Assembly (NCBI GenBank): GCA_910589415.1
Contig: OU342639.1
Location: forward strand, 29,272,268 to 29,336,267
DNA length: 64,000 nt
Source of the DNA: Malachius bipustulatus
Lineage: Eukaryota; Arthropoda; Insecta; Coleoptera; Melyridae
Reading direction: 5' to 3'
Shown piece by piece: positions 44,241 to 56,204 of the stretch (the stretch's first letter is position 1; every line of letters begins with the position of its first letter). A model generated the notes under the pieces. That model ran no database searches and was not told the DNA's origin. It was given only the letters and a program-made list of their open reading frames with translations. The position numbers were made by a program, and so were the translations under genes.

Positions 44241-44765
44241 GTATACATCAGGGTTAGAACTATTTAAAGGGCCACTACAGGGATATCATAAACCATTAAA
44301 GATACGAGTTCGGTTAAATTACAGAAAAGTTGCGCTATTTTTAGATGAGTATTTTACGAAAAAAATTTTGAAATACTATCCCCAGTATTTTCGGAAATAT
44401 CCTGAAAAAACTGAAAACTCTAGAAATCTAGTTTTTGACATATCTTAATTTCTTATATTCAGCCATATTATTTTTTTATGTCGTTCGATATGAAATTTAA
44501 ACCAAAAATTAATAAACTTAAGAAAAAAAATTCCGAAATTTTTACTCAAATTTTTTTCAAAGAAAAACAGACAATTTTTCGCTGAAATAGGTCAATATGA
44601 AGTCATACTGCTTGCCTTATAGTTTTTTTTAATTTCTCTATGATATTCAATTTAAAAAGTTGTCTTTGCTTTTAGAAGAATAAAAAATTTTTAAATTTAT
44701 TTTTTGAAGTTTATTAGTTATTGTTTTCCATTATTTTTTCATACCGAACGACATAAAAAACAAGG
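44240..44765 (+). repeat. Family D half-element (left-arm type)
   Basis: TCAGGGTTAGAACTATTTAA, then GTTAAATTACAGAAAAGTTG and ATTTTTTTATGTCGTTCGAT match the complement of 42,400-42,785. A second GAACGACATAAAAAACA at 44,750 is the start of the missing arm, cut off by a family E repeat. Confidence 0.65.
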
Positions 44766-44769
44766 TAGG

Positions 44770-45025
44770 TAATTATTTACATCCGCGTGTCCTAGGTTCC
44801 ATCAATTTTTTCGGGACCGAGGAGCGAAATAGGGGTGCTGGGTGGGTAATAATCTAAAATAATAGCCATTGCAAACAATATTAAGGTCAGAACTAAGGCC
44901 TCTTTGACACTACGGTCGAATTGCTATTTTTTTCTTCACATTCAGGGCAAGGAAAATCTTCGAGATTAGCAGTAGCACGATTATTATTTTTCATTTGCAT
45001 TTATTTTGCATTTGCATTCCAAAAA
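44770..45025 (-). repeat. Family E repeat, copy 1 (inverted, partial)
   Basis: Reverse complement of 52,808-53,080: contains GGTCAGAACTAAGGCCTCTT, GGCAAGGAAAATCTTCGAGA and CCAAAAAGCGTGACAT. Confidence 0.75.
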
Positions 45026-45051
45026 GCGTGACATTTGATCACTATTATTAT

Positions 45052-45123
45052 AACAAAAAGATGAACGACATATCGTAAAACGATACGTCATTCATTGATT
45101 TCATGCTGTGAGTCAGGGGTGGA
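45052..45123 (+). repeat. Direct copy of an arm of the adjacent palindrome
   Basis: AACAAAAAGATGAACGACAT through GAGTCAGGGGTGGA is identical to 45,367-45,438. It includes a 16-bp imperfect hairpin ATGAACGACATATCGT / ACGATACGTCATTCAT. Confidence 0.85.
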
Positions 45124-45222
45124 AATTGTAGACACGTGTTTCGTCCTAATTGGGACTCTTCAGTGTAATGTATCTTGCTAACACACAGCACAATCTTAGT
45201 CACTTAATAGTGAGCAAAATGA

Positions 45223-45666
45223 TAAAAATAAATAAAAATAAAATAGCACGGTGGGTTCGGCTTTCGCCATAGGATGCAACCCCAGGCAGCTAAAACGCAT
45301 GCCAACAACTGAGTGCAGTGCCTCCCGATGTGCGTAAAGGTAGGATAGGCCTACTTCCAAAGTTTAACAAAAAGATGAACGACATATCGTAAAACGATAC
45401 GTCATTCATTGATTTCATGCTGTGAGTCAGGGGTGGATAAATGAAACAATTTCCACCCCTGACTCACAGCATGAAATCAATGAATGACGTATCGTTTTAC
45501 GATATGTCATTCATCTTTTTGTTAAACTTTGGAAGTAGGCCTATCCTACCTTTACGCACATCGGGAGGCACTGCACTCAGTTGTTGGCATGCGTTTTAGC
45601 TGCCTGGGGTTGCATCCTATGGCGAAAGCCGAACCCACCGTGCTATTTTATTTTTATTTATTTTTA
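45223..45666. mobile_element. 444-bp near-perfect palindrome
   Basis: TAAAAATAAATAAAAATAAA at 45,223 pairs with the complementary end at 45,666; the centre is at about 45,444 (GGGGTGGA, short loop, TCCACCCC). Arms of about 215 bp are almost identical: for example GGGTTCGGCTTTCGCCATAG / CTATGGCGAAAGCCGAACCC. Non-coding fold-back element that would extrude as a long hairpin. Confidence 0.88.
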
Positions 45667-46360
45667 CTATTATTATAGTCTGGATACGTTATGAGTGAGC
45701 TTGGGAACTTATGCCGGTACTGGAGCGTTCAGATGATGAATCTGCCGCGTCCTTGCATGTTTATACAGGGTGTCCCACGACATGACTGCCATAGCTTAAG
45801 GGTAGGTGTAGTTTTTCAAGGCGATTCAGGATCTGGTTTTGAAATTTTCCTGAGGCCCTTCCGTTTCGATTATACAGGGTGATTTGTGCAATTTGCCGAA
45901 ATCTTTGATGAGCGATATCTTTTGAACGAATTGATCGAATTTAACGAAATTTGGTAGATATGCTCTACTAATGACACTTAATACCTCGCATTTTTCGCCG
46001 ATTCGAAAACTGCAGGGCCGTATTTATTATTTTGATATCTTTCGGTTTTGTCGAAAAGTTCAGCCTGTATGCATTTTATTCAAAGTTTGGTGCCATTCTC
46101 TAAAACTACGTGAAAAATGCTACAATTGTGGTAAAAAACTACTTGGCATCATTAAACTGAATCGAGAAGAAATTTAAGTTTTTTAGTTTTTTATTCGGGA
46201 TTTCAATTCATGTGTTGTTGATAATTTAAGAAAAATCAAATGTGGTTTTTTAAAACTTGCGTATTTTGTAGTTATTTCAAATAAATTTACTTTATCTACA
46301 GATTTAGCCAAGATTGGGGACCCTTCTACATCAGATTGTTTCGAGCTAAAAATAAGTTTC

Positions 46361-46580
46361 AACCGCAAAATAAATAACACAATTTAACACATTACCACAT
46401 AGACAAACAAGTATCCACATAAACGAAACAGGAAGAAAAATATCAACAAAAAATTTGGGAAGAAAAACTACAATTCAGTGCAGGTAATGGTCAAGGAGAC
46501 CACCCATCAAACTCAACACATTTCCTTGACTTATTTGTCTATGTGGTAATGTGTTAAATTGTGTTATTTATTTTGCGGTT
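46361..46580. repeat. Perfect 47-bp inverted repeat, 126-bp spacer
   Basis: 46,361-46,407 (starting AACCGCAAAATAAATAACAC) and 46,534-46,580 are exact reverse complements. The right arm abuts the R2-like coding remnant. It could be a small fold-back element or a rearranged LINE 5' end. Confidence 0.8.
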
Positions 46581-46599
46581 CAGTGTAGTTTCAGTGCGG

Positions 46600-46957
46600 T
46601 TCAGTAATCGCTTCAGTGATATTATTGCATTTGATCCAAAAACAGACTCTGCCTTTATTATCGACCCTACAATTCGTTTTGAAAGTAATGACTGTCATCA
46701 AGATGATAAAATTCAATTAGAAAAAAAGAATATTTATGAAAAATGTTTTAATTTTTACCAGAGCAAATATTCACCAAGTTTTGGCATGCGCAAATGGGAA
46801 GTCATCGGCCTTTGGTTTGGTAGTCGTGGTACAATGCGGTAAAAGTGTAATTGAATTCTTCAATCGCTTTAACCTGAACTCAGAAATAACTAACGAAATT
46901 TCTGAACAAATTTTAATAGATTCCATCAGAATCATAAACAAACACATTTATTCCTAA
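46600..46957 (+). pseudogene. R2-like LINE endonuclease/C-terminal remnant, frameshifted
   Basis: The first frame (to about 46,835) reads FSDIIAFDPKTDSAFIIDPT then IRFES, a PD-(D/E)XK-like pattern, and NIYEKCFNFYQSKY, then VIGLWFGSRGTM. The sequence continues in another frame with GKSVIEFFNRFNL and ends SIRIINKHIYS before TAA at 46,955-46,957. This is the usual C-terminal arrangement of restriction-like endonuclease LINEs (R2-type) seen in arthropods. One frameshift near 46,835 and loss of the whole polymerase make it a pseudogene. Family placement rests on motif pattern only. Confidence 0.65.
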
Positions 46958-47221
46958 AATTAATGTTCTTTAATTATTATTTATGTTACAATTTTTAATA
47001 TTTATGTCATTTTTTTTGATTGATCGATATGCTGTGTATTAATGCAACCCAAGTTAAATGGGCAGTCCACTTTATTCAATAAAGTTTTTCCTTTAATAAT
47101 TTTTATTTGTTACAAGTCATAAATTTAATTGTCATTATTCTTTAATTGTTAATATTCAAATTAGATCCAAACTTGAAATCACCGGTTTCTTACAGCTGAA
47201 CCCAATTTTTCATTACAGTAT

Positions 47222-47983
47222 ACAGGGTGTTATGTAATTGAATGTCAATATTTTGAGGATGATTTTTGGGTCAATTTTAAGAAGAAAACTTCATAATAAT
47301 GTATGTCCTAAGAGTCTTAACTTTTGAGATACAGGGCGGTAAAGTTTTATTAAAATAAATCATTTTTTCGTAATATCTGTAATACACGTACCGCTCTGGA
47401 TATTTTAATGAAATTTCGTATACAGGTACTCCGCATCAAGGGGCATTTTTTCATGTACCGCGTTTGATTTTATTTCCACTTAGTGACGATGGTGCACGAT
47501 CGTGTAGAATTTTACCGGCACATTTTAGCAGACATTGATGGTACGCCACTGATTTCTGTTCAAATAGAAATCTTTTTTGAGATCCCCATTCATTTCCAAG
47601 CAAATTTGATTCCTTATTTTTTTTCAGTCCCATGCACGGTTTTCGTTAAAAAAAAAATCTGTTTCTCTACAATATCACAAGATTGTCGTTAAATGACAAT
47701 AAAAAATAAAAAAATATTCATAGGTAAAATTCTGCAAGATGTCACTAGTGGAGATAAAACGAAATGTGGTACATGAAAAAATTCCTCTTGATGAGTAATA
47801 CCTGTCTATTCAATTTTATTAAAATATCCAGAGCGGTGTTACAGATATTATGAAAAAATTATTTATTTTTAAAAACTATTACCACCCTGTATCTCAAAAG
47901 TTAAGACTTTTAGGACATAGGTTCTTATGAAGTTTTCTTGTTAAAATGGACTCAAAAATCACCTCCTTAAATATTGACATTCC
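47222..47983. mobile_element. 0.76-kb fold-back element, ~260-bp arms
   Basis: The left arm (ACAGGGTGTTATG, TTGAATGTCAATATTT, GTCCTAAGAGTCTTAACTTT, CCGCTCTGGATATTTTAAT) is inverted in the right arm (ATTAAAATATCCAGAGCGG, AAAGTTAAGACTTTTAGGAC, AAATATTGACATTCC). The spacer is about 47,490-47,730. Half copies lie at 9,185-9,320 and 61,615-61,745. The end begins TACAGGGTG. Confidence 0.82.
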
Positions 47984-47989
47984 AAAACC

Positions 47990-48145
47990 AGGACCGGTGC
48001 TAACCAGGACCGGTGCTAACCAGGACCGGACTCCCTAGACCGATTTTTAGTGCCTTTTTTTGCTAACCATGCATTTGCAAAGCAAATGAATACCTTCCTG
48101 GTGTTACTACGTCCTTCACCCTTATAATAAGTGCCATAGTGAAAC
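47990..48145 (-). repeat. Family E repeat, copy 2 (partial, inverted)
   Basis: ACCAGGACCGGTGCTAACCA, then CATTTGCAAAGCAAATGAAT and ACCTTCCTGGTGTTACTA, are the complement of 52,570-52,675. ACCAGGACCGGTGCTA is repeated in tandem at the start. Confidence 0.75.
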
Positions 48146-48529
48146 TGTAGGACACCAAGATTTAAATAATGACAGTGATATTTAATTGACAGTTGGTGGA
48201 GTGTCTTTATAAGATACCATTTCTCACCCTGGCAGGGATTATTTCTTTTTAAATTTTACCGACTAGTATTTATTTAATTCCTCTGGCACTTCTTGTCAGT
48301 CCCGATAATAAACTGGTATGGCAATAATACATTGGCGGTTAGTAATCAGGACAAAGTGCGGGAAGAATTATTATGACAGCGGGAAAATAGGACTTATAGG
48401 ATAATAAACAAGTTGAGGTTGTGTATTATTGTTTTCAAGGATGAGAAGAATATGTTTGTATTGTTTATATTGAATTAACAAAACAAAAATAATATTATTT
48501 TTTCAACATTTACCATTTTTGTGCCTTTT

Positions 48530-48775
48530 CCAAAGCGAATTTTTGAATCTACAAAAATGTGTTTCTAAATAGAGTAAAATAAACTGGAGGACGTGTAGAT
48601 AAAGCTAAAATATTTAGAAAGTTTAAATTCTTTTTTTTTCCGAAAATGCTTTTTAACCGAGTAACCGAGATACAGGGTGTTTAATATAAGTATCGTTATT
48701 ACGAAACTGGTTTTTATTTTATCTTTTTACAGAGTGGACCAATAAAGGGAAAAATTCTATAGGTATCAGTGGTAT
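48530..48775 (+). repeat. Family H repeat, copy 1
   Basis: CTGGAGGACGTGTAGATAAA, TTTTTTTCCGAAAATGC, GAGATACAGGGTGTTTAA and ACAGAGTGGACCAATAA recur in order at 51,650-51,810 and, inverted in part, at 52,020-52,190. Confidence 0.7.
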
Positions 48776-51640
48776 CACCGAAGCACCCAGTGGAGTAGAA
48801 TCCGACGTCACAGCACAGGGCAGCTTTTTTCTCGTTGAAAATTTCTGAGCCGGTTTTTAATTTTTTTTTTTTCGTTTTTCAGAATGCCAGATTTAATTGC
48901 TATAAAAAAGCAATACTATCAAAATTTTTAATAACTGTTTTCAATAAAAATTCAAATGTAGCGTTTTCAACATTTTTTATTTCTTTATTAGTCTAGCCAG
49001 TCTAGCTAGTCTGGCCAGCGAACCTAACCTGACCTGACAGACAGGTCATAATAACCGGGTTAGGTAATATCTATTAATGAAAATATTTATAGAGATATAT
49101 GTCCCCTTAACAATATATAAAATGGCTGGGTGGTGGTGTGATAAAAAATGACCTCGGAGTTGCTCTCCATTCCAGAATATCCTTTTATTGATAATTGAAA
49201 TAACTGGGGATTTAGTAAAAAACGACAACGCAAATATCAAGAAATAAATGTATTGAAAAGTTTTATTTATTTTTTGAACTAATTTTAATAAATTTTCTCA
49301 AAAGGTCGAAAAGAAAATAGCGTCTTCATCTCGCGAAGAATAGCTATTATCCACTCAAACGTTCCAACACTCGCCTGTGAAATTTTCGTTCTCGTGAATA
49401 ATAGCTATCATTCTTCGCTCGTTGAAGAATATACTATTATAAGACCCACAATAGACAGACAATTTACCATATTGTAATATGTACCTACCAAAAAATATTC
49501 ATAATCAGAGGGAAGGCAAAAAAGAGTTGTAAGTATTCATGTCCCCTTCAAAACCCATTTTTATTTTTATTTATAAGTTGTTTGGTTTTCGAGTAATTTC
49601 ATTTTTTGCCAAAATTTAAAGTAACAAAAAATTCGTGAGCATCAAAAATAGAAAATTTACAATTTCTTAAATACTAAATAACTCTAAAACTATGACATAT
49701 ACGAAAAAATTGCAAAATCACTCTATAATAGTTTTTCTGCTTCTTTTCTCTAAGGTAATACGTATTTTTTTAAGTTTTCCAACGATTAACGAGCTATACT
49801 AGCAAAAAAAAAATACTTTTTTCACCAAAGGGATGGTTCTTTTTTGGGCGAGGGGGGGGGATGCGCTACACCCCCAGAACTATAATTTTTGTCTGTTTAT
49901 GTTCTATAACCGGTTCATTAACAATTATTGAAAGAATATCTTAGATAAGATTTTTTATAAACTTTGCTATATTTTTTACTTTACCGACTGGACTATAATG
50001 TGTTCCGTTATTAGGGCTTTTCCCGATTTTTGTCGCAAAAATTACTTTGTATAGGTATCTAGGAATGAGAATTCCTTTAAAATTATTCATAAGCGAATCC
50101 GAATAATATGTTTTTATTTCAATCAAAATTAGGTAGGTCTGTACTATTTATAAGTTGTTTTTTTTTGCTAGTTTATTTGCCTAGGTAAATATTATTCCTG
50201 AAATGAATGGAATTTTAGAGCGCGACAATAATGTGATATAGGAGTATAATATTAGAAGACACAATGAGCGTGTATAGGTATTTCACTAAATTTTTTTTCT
50301 ATGTTCATTGACTAGAAGAGCAATAAATAAATATCCGGAACATCCCCCTGATGGAGCTGACAGATATTGGTCTTGGTCATAAACGACAACCGGTTCATTC
50401 TACATAATACAAAATTACAAAAATACAATAATTCTCTATCTACATTATATAATTTAAGGAATTCAGTCCTAAATGTTAATTAAAATATGGAAATTGTGAT
50501 TATTAGATTTATGCGATTTGATTCTGGTTTATTTTTATACGTCAATTTAAATGAGATAAACTATGTTTCAAAGTTTTGTATCAAATGACCCTAGAATAAT
50601 TGGAAAAATTATTCGAAAGTTTTCTGTGATAATACTTGATGATGACTACATTAAAAACAAAACCTCGAAAAATACAAACATACCTGCTAGAGTCATAATT
50701 CGAAAATCCACAAAAAAAATCCACAATGTTTGTGGAAATTTTGTGGACAAATGGTTATTTAATAACCACTTTTAAACACTTAAGAATAATAATAGCATTA
50801 TATGTGGGCAAGAATTTTAATTTTATCTTTACCCGTTTGCGAGATACAGTCCTTTAAAAGTAAGTATCGGAGTACATAATTTGAATCGGCCTGACGTCAC
50901 TACCTCTGTCTGAATCTGGTGGACCCGCGCCCCACAGTTCTCATGCATAACGCCGTAAACCAGGCATTCCGCTTCGGTGTCGTGTGAGGGGGTTTACGTT
51001 AAATGTTATATGCGCACATTATTGCTAAGAAATTTAAAAGTTTAATACAAAATATAAAATTACACGAATATGGAAGAAGATTTTCAAAAGGCCGACTCAC
51101 ATAACTTACCTACTGTCGATGTTACAACAATGGTACTTAACACAGTGGTTCTAAAGCAGACCCACTGATAGAGAATATTAGTAGAGAATACTAATATTGC
51201 GGCACCGTGCATTGGATGAATTTGAAAGTCTAGTATCTTTATTAGTTTTTACGTTAGAGCAAAATTATTTTGAAAAAATCTTGGAGCACATTATTATGCT
51301 AAAACTCATTTCGGTGAAATTTGGTTGGTGGGGGGGTGTAGCTCGACGTCAAGCCACACTTCACATGCAAAAAATTAAAAAACATATACCTACGGGGTAA
51401 GTGTTTTCAATGTCTAGTACTACAGTGATCTTGTAAACTACTTCTGTTAGAGGAACGGTTAAATGATTACTTCCCCTACTTAATGGGGAAGTTTAGTTAA
51501 TGCCCCCTACTTAATGCAGTTTTATGAATTAAATTGAAGCAACTTTTTTTAATCTCTGGGTTCCTATAGATATTTGACATAAACATTTCGCATATTTCTT
51601 TATATTGATATAGCATTCTTATTATACTAGGTACTTCTAA
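48776..51640. other. No gene recognised; family I repeat copy 2
   Basis: AT-rich. 49,840-49,992 is a second copy of the family I repeat (GAACTATAATTTTTGTC, CTATAACCGGTTCATTAAC). No supported coding frame elsewhere; the longest are about 70 codons. Confidence 0.4.
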
Positions 51641-52190
51641 ATGCAGTTCCATAAGTTGGAGGGCGTGTACATGAAGCTTGAATATTAAGAAAATTCCAAT
51701 AGTTTTCTTTTCCGAAAACGTTTTTTAAACAAAATACGGGGTGTTTAAGTTTCGATTTAATAAACTGGTTTTTATTATATATATCTTTCTACAGAGTGGA
51801 CCAATAACTCTGAATTTTTGTATACAGTCTTTCTATTTAATAACCTGTAAATAAAAAATAACCTAAAAAAATTCTGGGTGAAATCGAAGAACCCAGTGGC
51901 GTAGAATCTGGGGTCCCATGACACCTTATTTTTTTCTCATAAAAAAATTCTGAACCATTATTTTTATTGCGTTTTTGAAATGTCATATTAAAATGCTAAA
52001 AAAGCTGAAGTAAACGCAAAGGAATTATTTTTCGAAAATGTTTCTTAATTGAGATACAGGATGTTGAAAAACCTGTTTTGTAAATGACACTTACACAACG
52101 TCTATCTCGGTTAAAAAACATTTTCGGAAAAAAAAAATTCTTAACACTTTAGCTTCATCTGCAGCCTGCAGCTCTTCAATTTATATGGTA
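51640..52190. repeat. Family H repeats, direct and inverted copies
   Basis: 51,650-51,810 repeats 48,580-48,745 in the same orientation. 52,020-52,190 contains the inverted counterpart (TCTCGGTTAAAAAACATTTT, CTTTAGCTTCATCTGCAG). Together they make a loose fold-back. No coding. Confidence 0.6.
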
Positions 52191-52524
52191 TTTATGTTTA
52201 ACTATTAACTAAAAATAATAAAGATAAAAAATGTAAATAAAAAGTTAAGAGCGCTACATTTGAGTTTTTATCGAAGACAATTTTATTGAGTCCTATCGAA
52301 ATTTAATAAGTACCTATGATGGCTTTTTGTATCAATTTAAAATGGCATTTCCAAAAAGCAATAATAATAATAAAAAACTATACATGCAGTACACACAGTA
52401 TAGAGTTAGTAAAAATATCCTCCCGCGGAATACACTGTGTCTTATTTGCTTAATTAGACATTCACCTAAAAAAATTGATAACTATTCTGTTTTGTCTAAG
52501 AGTTCGGTCAGTATTTATATTTGG

Positions 52525-53090
52525 CTATCCTACAGTTTCACTATGGCATCTACCATATAGGAATGGAGGACGTACCTATAGTAACACCAGGAAGGTATTC
52601 ATTTGCTTTGCAAATACATGATTAGCAAAAATAAAGGCACTATAAATCGATATAGGGAGTCCGGTCCTGGTTAGTACCGCGTATAACATGGTAAACAAGC
52701 ACTAGAAGAAGTGCTGAAGTGGCCTATCGCGTCGTAGCGTTGCCGACGATACAGAGACGGATCCGAACGAATATAGCTTTCTATATCCTGGGTACGATAT
52801 GACCCAGACTATAGGGATTGATGTCACGCTTTTTGGAATGTAAATGCAAAATAAATGTAAAGATCAAAATAATAATCGTGCTACTGTTAATTTCGAAGAT
52901 ATTCCTTGCCCTGATATTGAATAAAAAATAACAATGCGATCGTAGTGTCAAAGAGGCCTTAGTTGTGACCTTAATATTTGTTTGCAATATCTGTTTTTAG
53001 CTTCTTACCCACCCAGTACACCTAATTTCGCTCCTCGATCCCGAAAAAAATTATGGAATAACTTAGGAGACGCGGATGTATATATTTACT
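52525..53090 (+). repeat. Family E repeat, copy 3 (full)
   Basis: Runs from ACACCAGGAAGGTATTCATT and GCTTTGCAAATACATG through ATTGATGTCACGCTTTTTGG, GAAGATATTCCTTGCCCTGA and AAGAGGCCTTAGTTGTGACC to TTTCGCTCCTCGATCCCG. Copies are at 55,340-55,840 (same strand), 44,770-45,025 and 47,990-48,145 (partial, opposite strand). Non-coding dispersed element of about 0.5 kb. Confidence 0.78.
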
Positions 53091-53094
53091 AAGA

Positions 53095-55335
53095 GTTTTA
53101 ATACTTCCCCATCATCGTTTGTTCCCTCTAATGAAATGAAATATCTTGCTTGTCGAATACCAAAACCTGCAATACTGCAATGAACAGATATCTGCAATGA
53201 ACGGGGAAATACCCAAGCACCTATAACGTTCAATATGACAACAGCGCTAATGACTTGTGATGTGATGAAGTTGCATGTCTGTCTATAATAGGTAACACGT
53301 AAATTTGAATCAGTTGTTGCATTGTAAGATTTTTGTTTTTTTGTATAAAATGAAACAAAAAAGAAGAAGAAAGAAGAAAATGTGAAGTGTCAGGTAAACA
53401 ATATATAAAGTCCCTCTGAATCGAGGGACTCTAATCAACAACTGTCTGAAATCTGCAATGGTTACGCCAGGATACTAAACCACAACCAGGAATATTATTA
53501 ATTAATTATAAGGCAATAATTGAATGGTCGAGTGGTGAAGTTACTTAAAAAATCAGGATAAAAATGCCTGACGAGGCTCTCTAATTCTTGTAGTTATGTT
53601 CTTGCATGATTTCTATTAGAGTTCTTATAGCTTAAAAAACATTCAATTGCAAATAAATGATTGTACTTACTTACTTTATAATACCTACATTTATTTATTT
53701 TCACATTTTTTGTTGGGTATTAGCAAAACCAAAATAAAATTTAATATACAAAGGAGGGAATTATGTATTTCAAAAAACCCTATAATGATATCTTTTAATA
53801 ATAATATCCCTTGAAGAATTCTATATAAATGTTTTATCTTTCATTGTCGTTAACTTTGACCGACTAATTTCCATCGGCAAATCAATTTATTAATTAAGCC
53901 ATTTGAAAAAATTTGCTTAAAGAATTTGAAGAGCTTCCGAATAATGAAAGTAAAATTGTTTATTCCTCTTATTGGGGTACGGGATACACTATATTGGGGT
54001 ACACTCGCCTACGGCTCGTATCTTAACCATCATACTCGCGTATTAATAGCCTTCATTATAAGCTCGTTGCATAATATACTAATTAAACATTTATTTATTA
54101 ATTAAATGAATGTAGGTATGTATAACATAATAAAGTGTGAGCCATAAAAAATTGACTTCTAATCCGCGTTACCAACACAAATTTATGTTCACCACTAAAT
54201 CGTCCTGGTATTCCCACTAAAAAATCACCAGAATTTTGAAAATAGCCTCGTAGGAGAGGGGGGAGGGGTAGCGCCGCATCCGAAAATGGTTGAAAGTTCA
54301 AGGTTTTCAAACATTTTCCAGTAGTTGAAAATTTATTCAATCTTAAAATAAAAAAATTAAAACCAATTTTTGTAGTCAATCAGCTACAGGAATTAACAAA
54401 AAAAATTCCATTCATTATTATTATTATCAACCAGCAAAAACAATTTTTTCAAATGAAGTTTCTCAAGTTCTGTTTCTTAATTTACTCATTAACGTACAAT
54501 ACAACATAAATATTATGAATGAAAAAAAGAATGAATGAATAACGGGTGGTATTTTATGATTATGATCAATAGCTGTCAGCTCCCGGGATTAATTTATTGC
54601 TTTCCTTTTAGTTGGCTAGTGGCAATAGCGGCATCCTCATACCTACCCTCTTGATGCTATTAGGTATTACATATTGGTATTTCTGAAGATTTAAAACTAT
54701 GAATCTGTTATTTACTTTGCTCTATTTAGTCACCCTATCAGATTGTTGAATTATATTTTAAAAATGCGCCCTAAATTTCCATTAAATTTATTAAACAAAA
54801 CATCAAAATAAGAATTCTCATTGTATTCATAACATATTTTACTTACTTGAACAATGGTGACCAAATTTTATTAGAAGCCATTTAAAAACCCAGTGACCAG
54901 AATATCTTAAATTTCCTCTTACTTCTAATGTCAGTTACAAACGCTCAGAGCAATAAAATTATTTAAATCAAAAAACCGCCGCATTAATTTTGGCGTATTA
55001 TTTTATACGAGTAGGTAACTGCATATATGGTCTACTTAGATAATATTTTTTCAAAGGAAAGATATTTAACCCGTCAATGATCTGACCGGTCAGGTTCTGG
55101 TCAGGTTAGAACACTTTCTTTGAAAAAACAATTTCAAATGAGCCGTGTTGGGAAACACTTTTTGAGTTCAGATAGTTCAGTTTGTTAGCTGCGTTGAGCT
55201 GCACTCCCGCCTCCCCACTCCGGGAATATTAAAAATGAACTGCACCAGAATTATCTGCTAATTATGTGCTAATTAAGTGCCAAACTCGATGGTTTGTGCT
55301 CCTTTATTTATATCTATTTTAGGGGCGGAGAATAT
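53095..55335. other. No gene recognised
   Basis: AT-rich sequence; a 93-codon minus frame at 54,098-54,379 lacks any recognisable domain. Confidence 0.4.
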
Positions 55336-55339
55336 ATCT

Positions 55340-55840
55340 ATAGAACACCAGGAAGGTATTCATTTGCTTTGCAAATGCATGGTTAGCCAAAAAAAAAAAA
55401 AACGGCACTAAAAATAGGTTTTCAGAGTACGGTCATGGCGAGAATTGCGAATAACTACGCCGAGTTTCGGAAGTAATAACTTGACGACAATGCAAACCGC
55501 TTCGAAGCGTACGGAGCAGGACCTGCATTATATCCGCTTTCTCATATCGTATCCAGAATACAGGGATTAATGTCACGCTTTTTGGAATTCAAATGAAAAA
55601 TAAATGCAAAATTCAAAATAATAATCATGCTACTGTTAATCTCGAAGATATTCCTTGCCCTGAAAATGAAGAAAAAAAATAGAAATATAGTCAAAGAGGC
55701 CTTAGTTGTGACCTTAATATATTAGTTTGCAATAGTGGTTTTTAGCTTCTTACCCACCCAGCACCCCTATTTCGCTCCTCGATCCCAAAAAAATTGATGA
55801 AGCTTAGGATACGTGGATGCAAATATTTATTTTTTTTAAT
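55340..55840 (+). repeat. Family E repeat, copy 4 (full)
   Basis: Same order of blocks as 52,525-53,090 with moderate divergence, including ACACCAGGAAGGTATTCATT and TTAATGTCACGCTTTTTGGA. Confidence 0.78.
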
Positions 55841-55914
55841 TTTTAGAATGGGATAAGTAGTTTTTCGAGCGACATGAACCTGCGTTTTACAAAAAAAGTG
55901 AATAGGCAGTTGTG

Positions 55915-56185
55915 AGAAAAGACGTGGTTCAGAATTGTATGAACCATCTAAAATATATACAGTGGTTCAGGTCAGCACAAGTATGATGGTTCAGGATGGT
56001 ACGGTTTTTTTTGTATAAAATGATAAAAAATAAATCTCTTTTTTCGTGATGTATATGTTCAAAAATATGATATTCGAATAATGACAAATAAATATACGCC
56101 GAGAGACGGGCTCCAACTGCTTATTTAAGCCATGGTTCAGGATGGTATGAAATTTCGACTGGCTCAGGAAGGATAGAAAGATCTA
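55915..56185. repeat. Family G repeat, copy 2
   Basis: Repeated TGGTTCAGGATGGTA, GTGGTTCAG and TATGAACCAT strings as at 38,811-39,180. It also sits beside an AT dinucleotide run (56,185-56,215), as the first copy does. Confidence 0.65.
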
Positions 56186-56204
56186 TATATATATATATAT
56201 TTAT

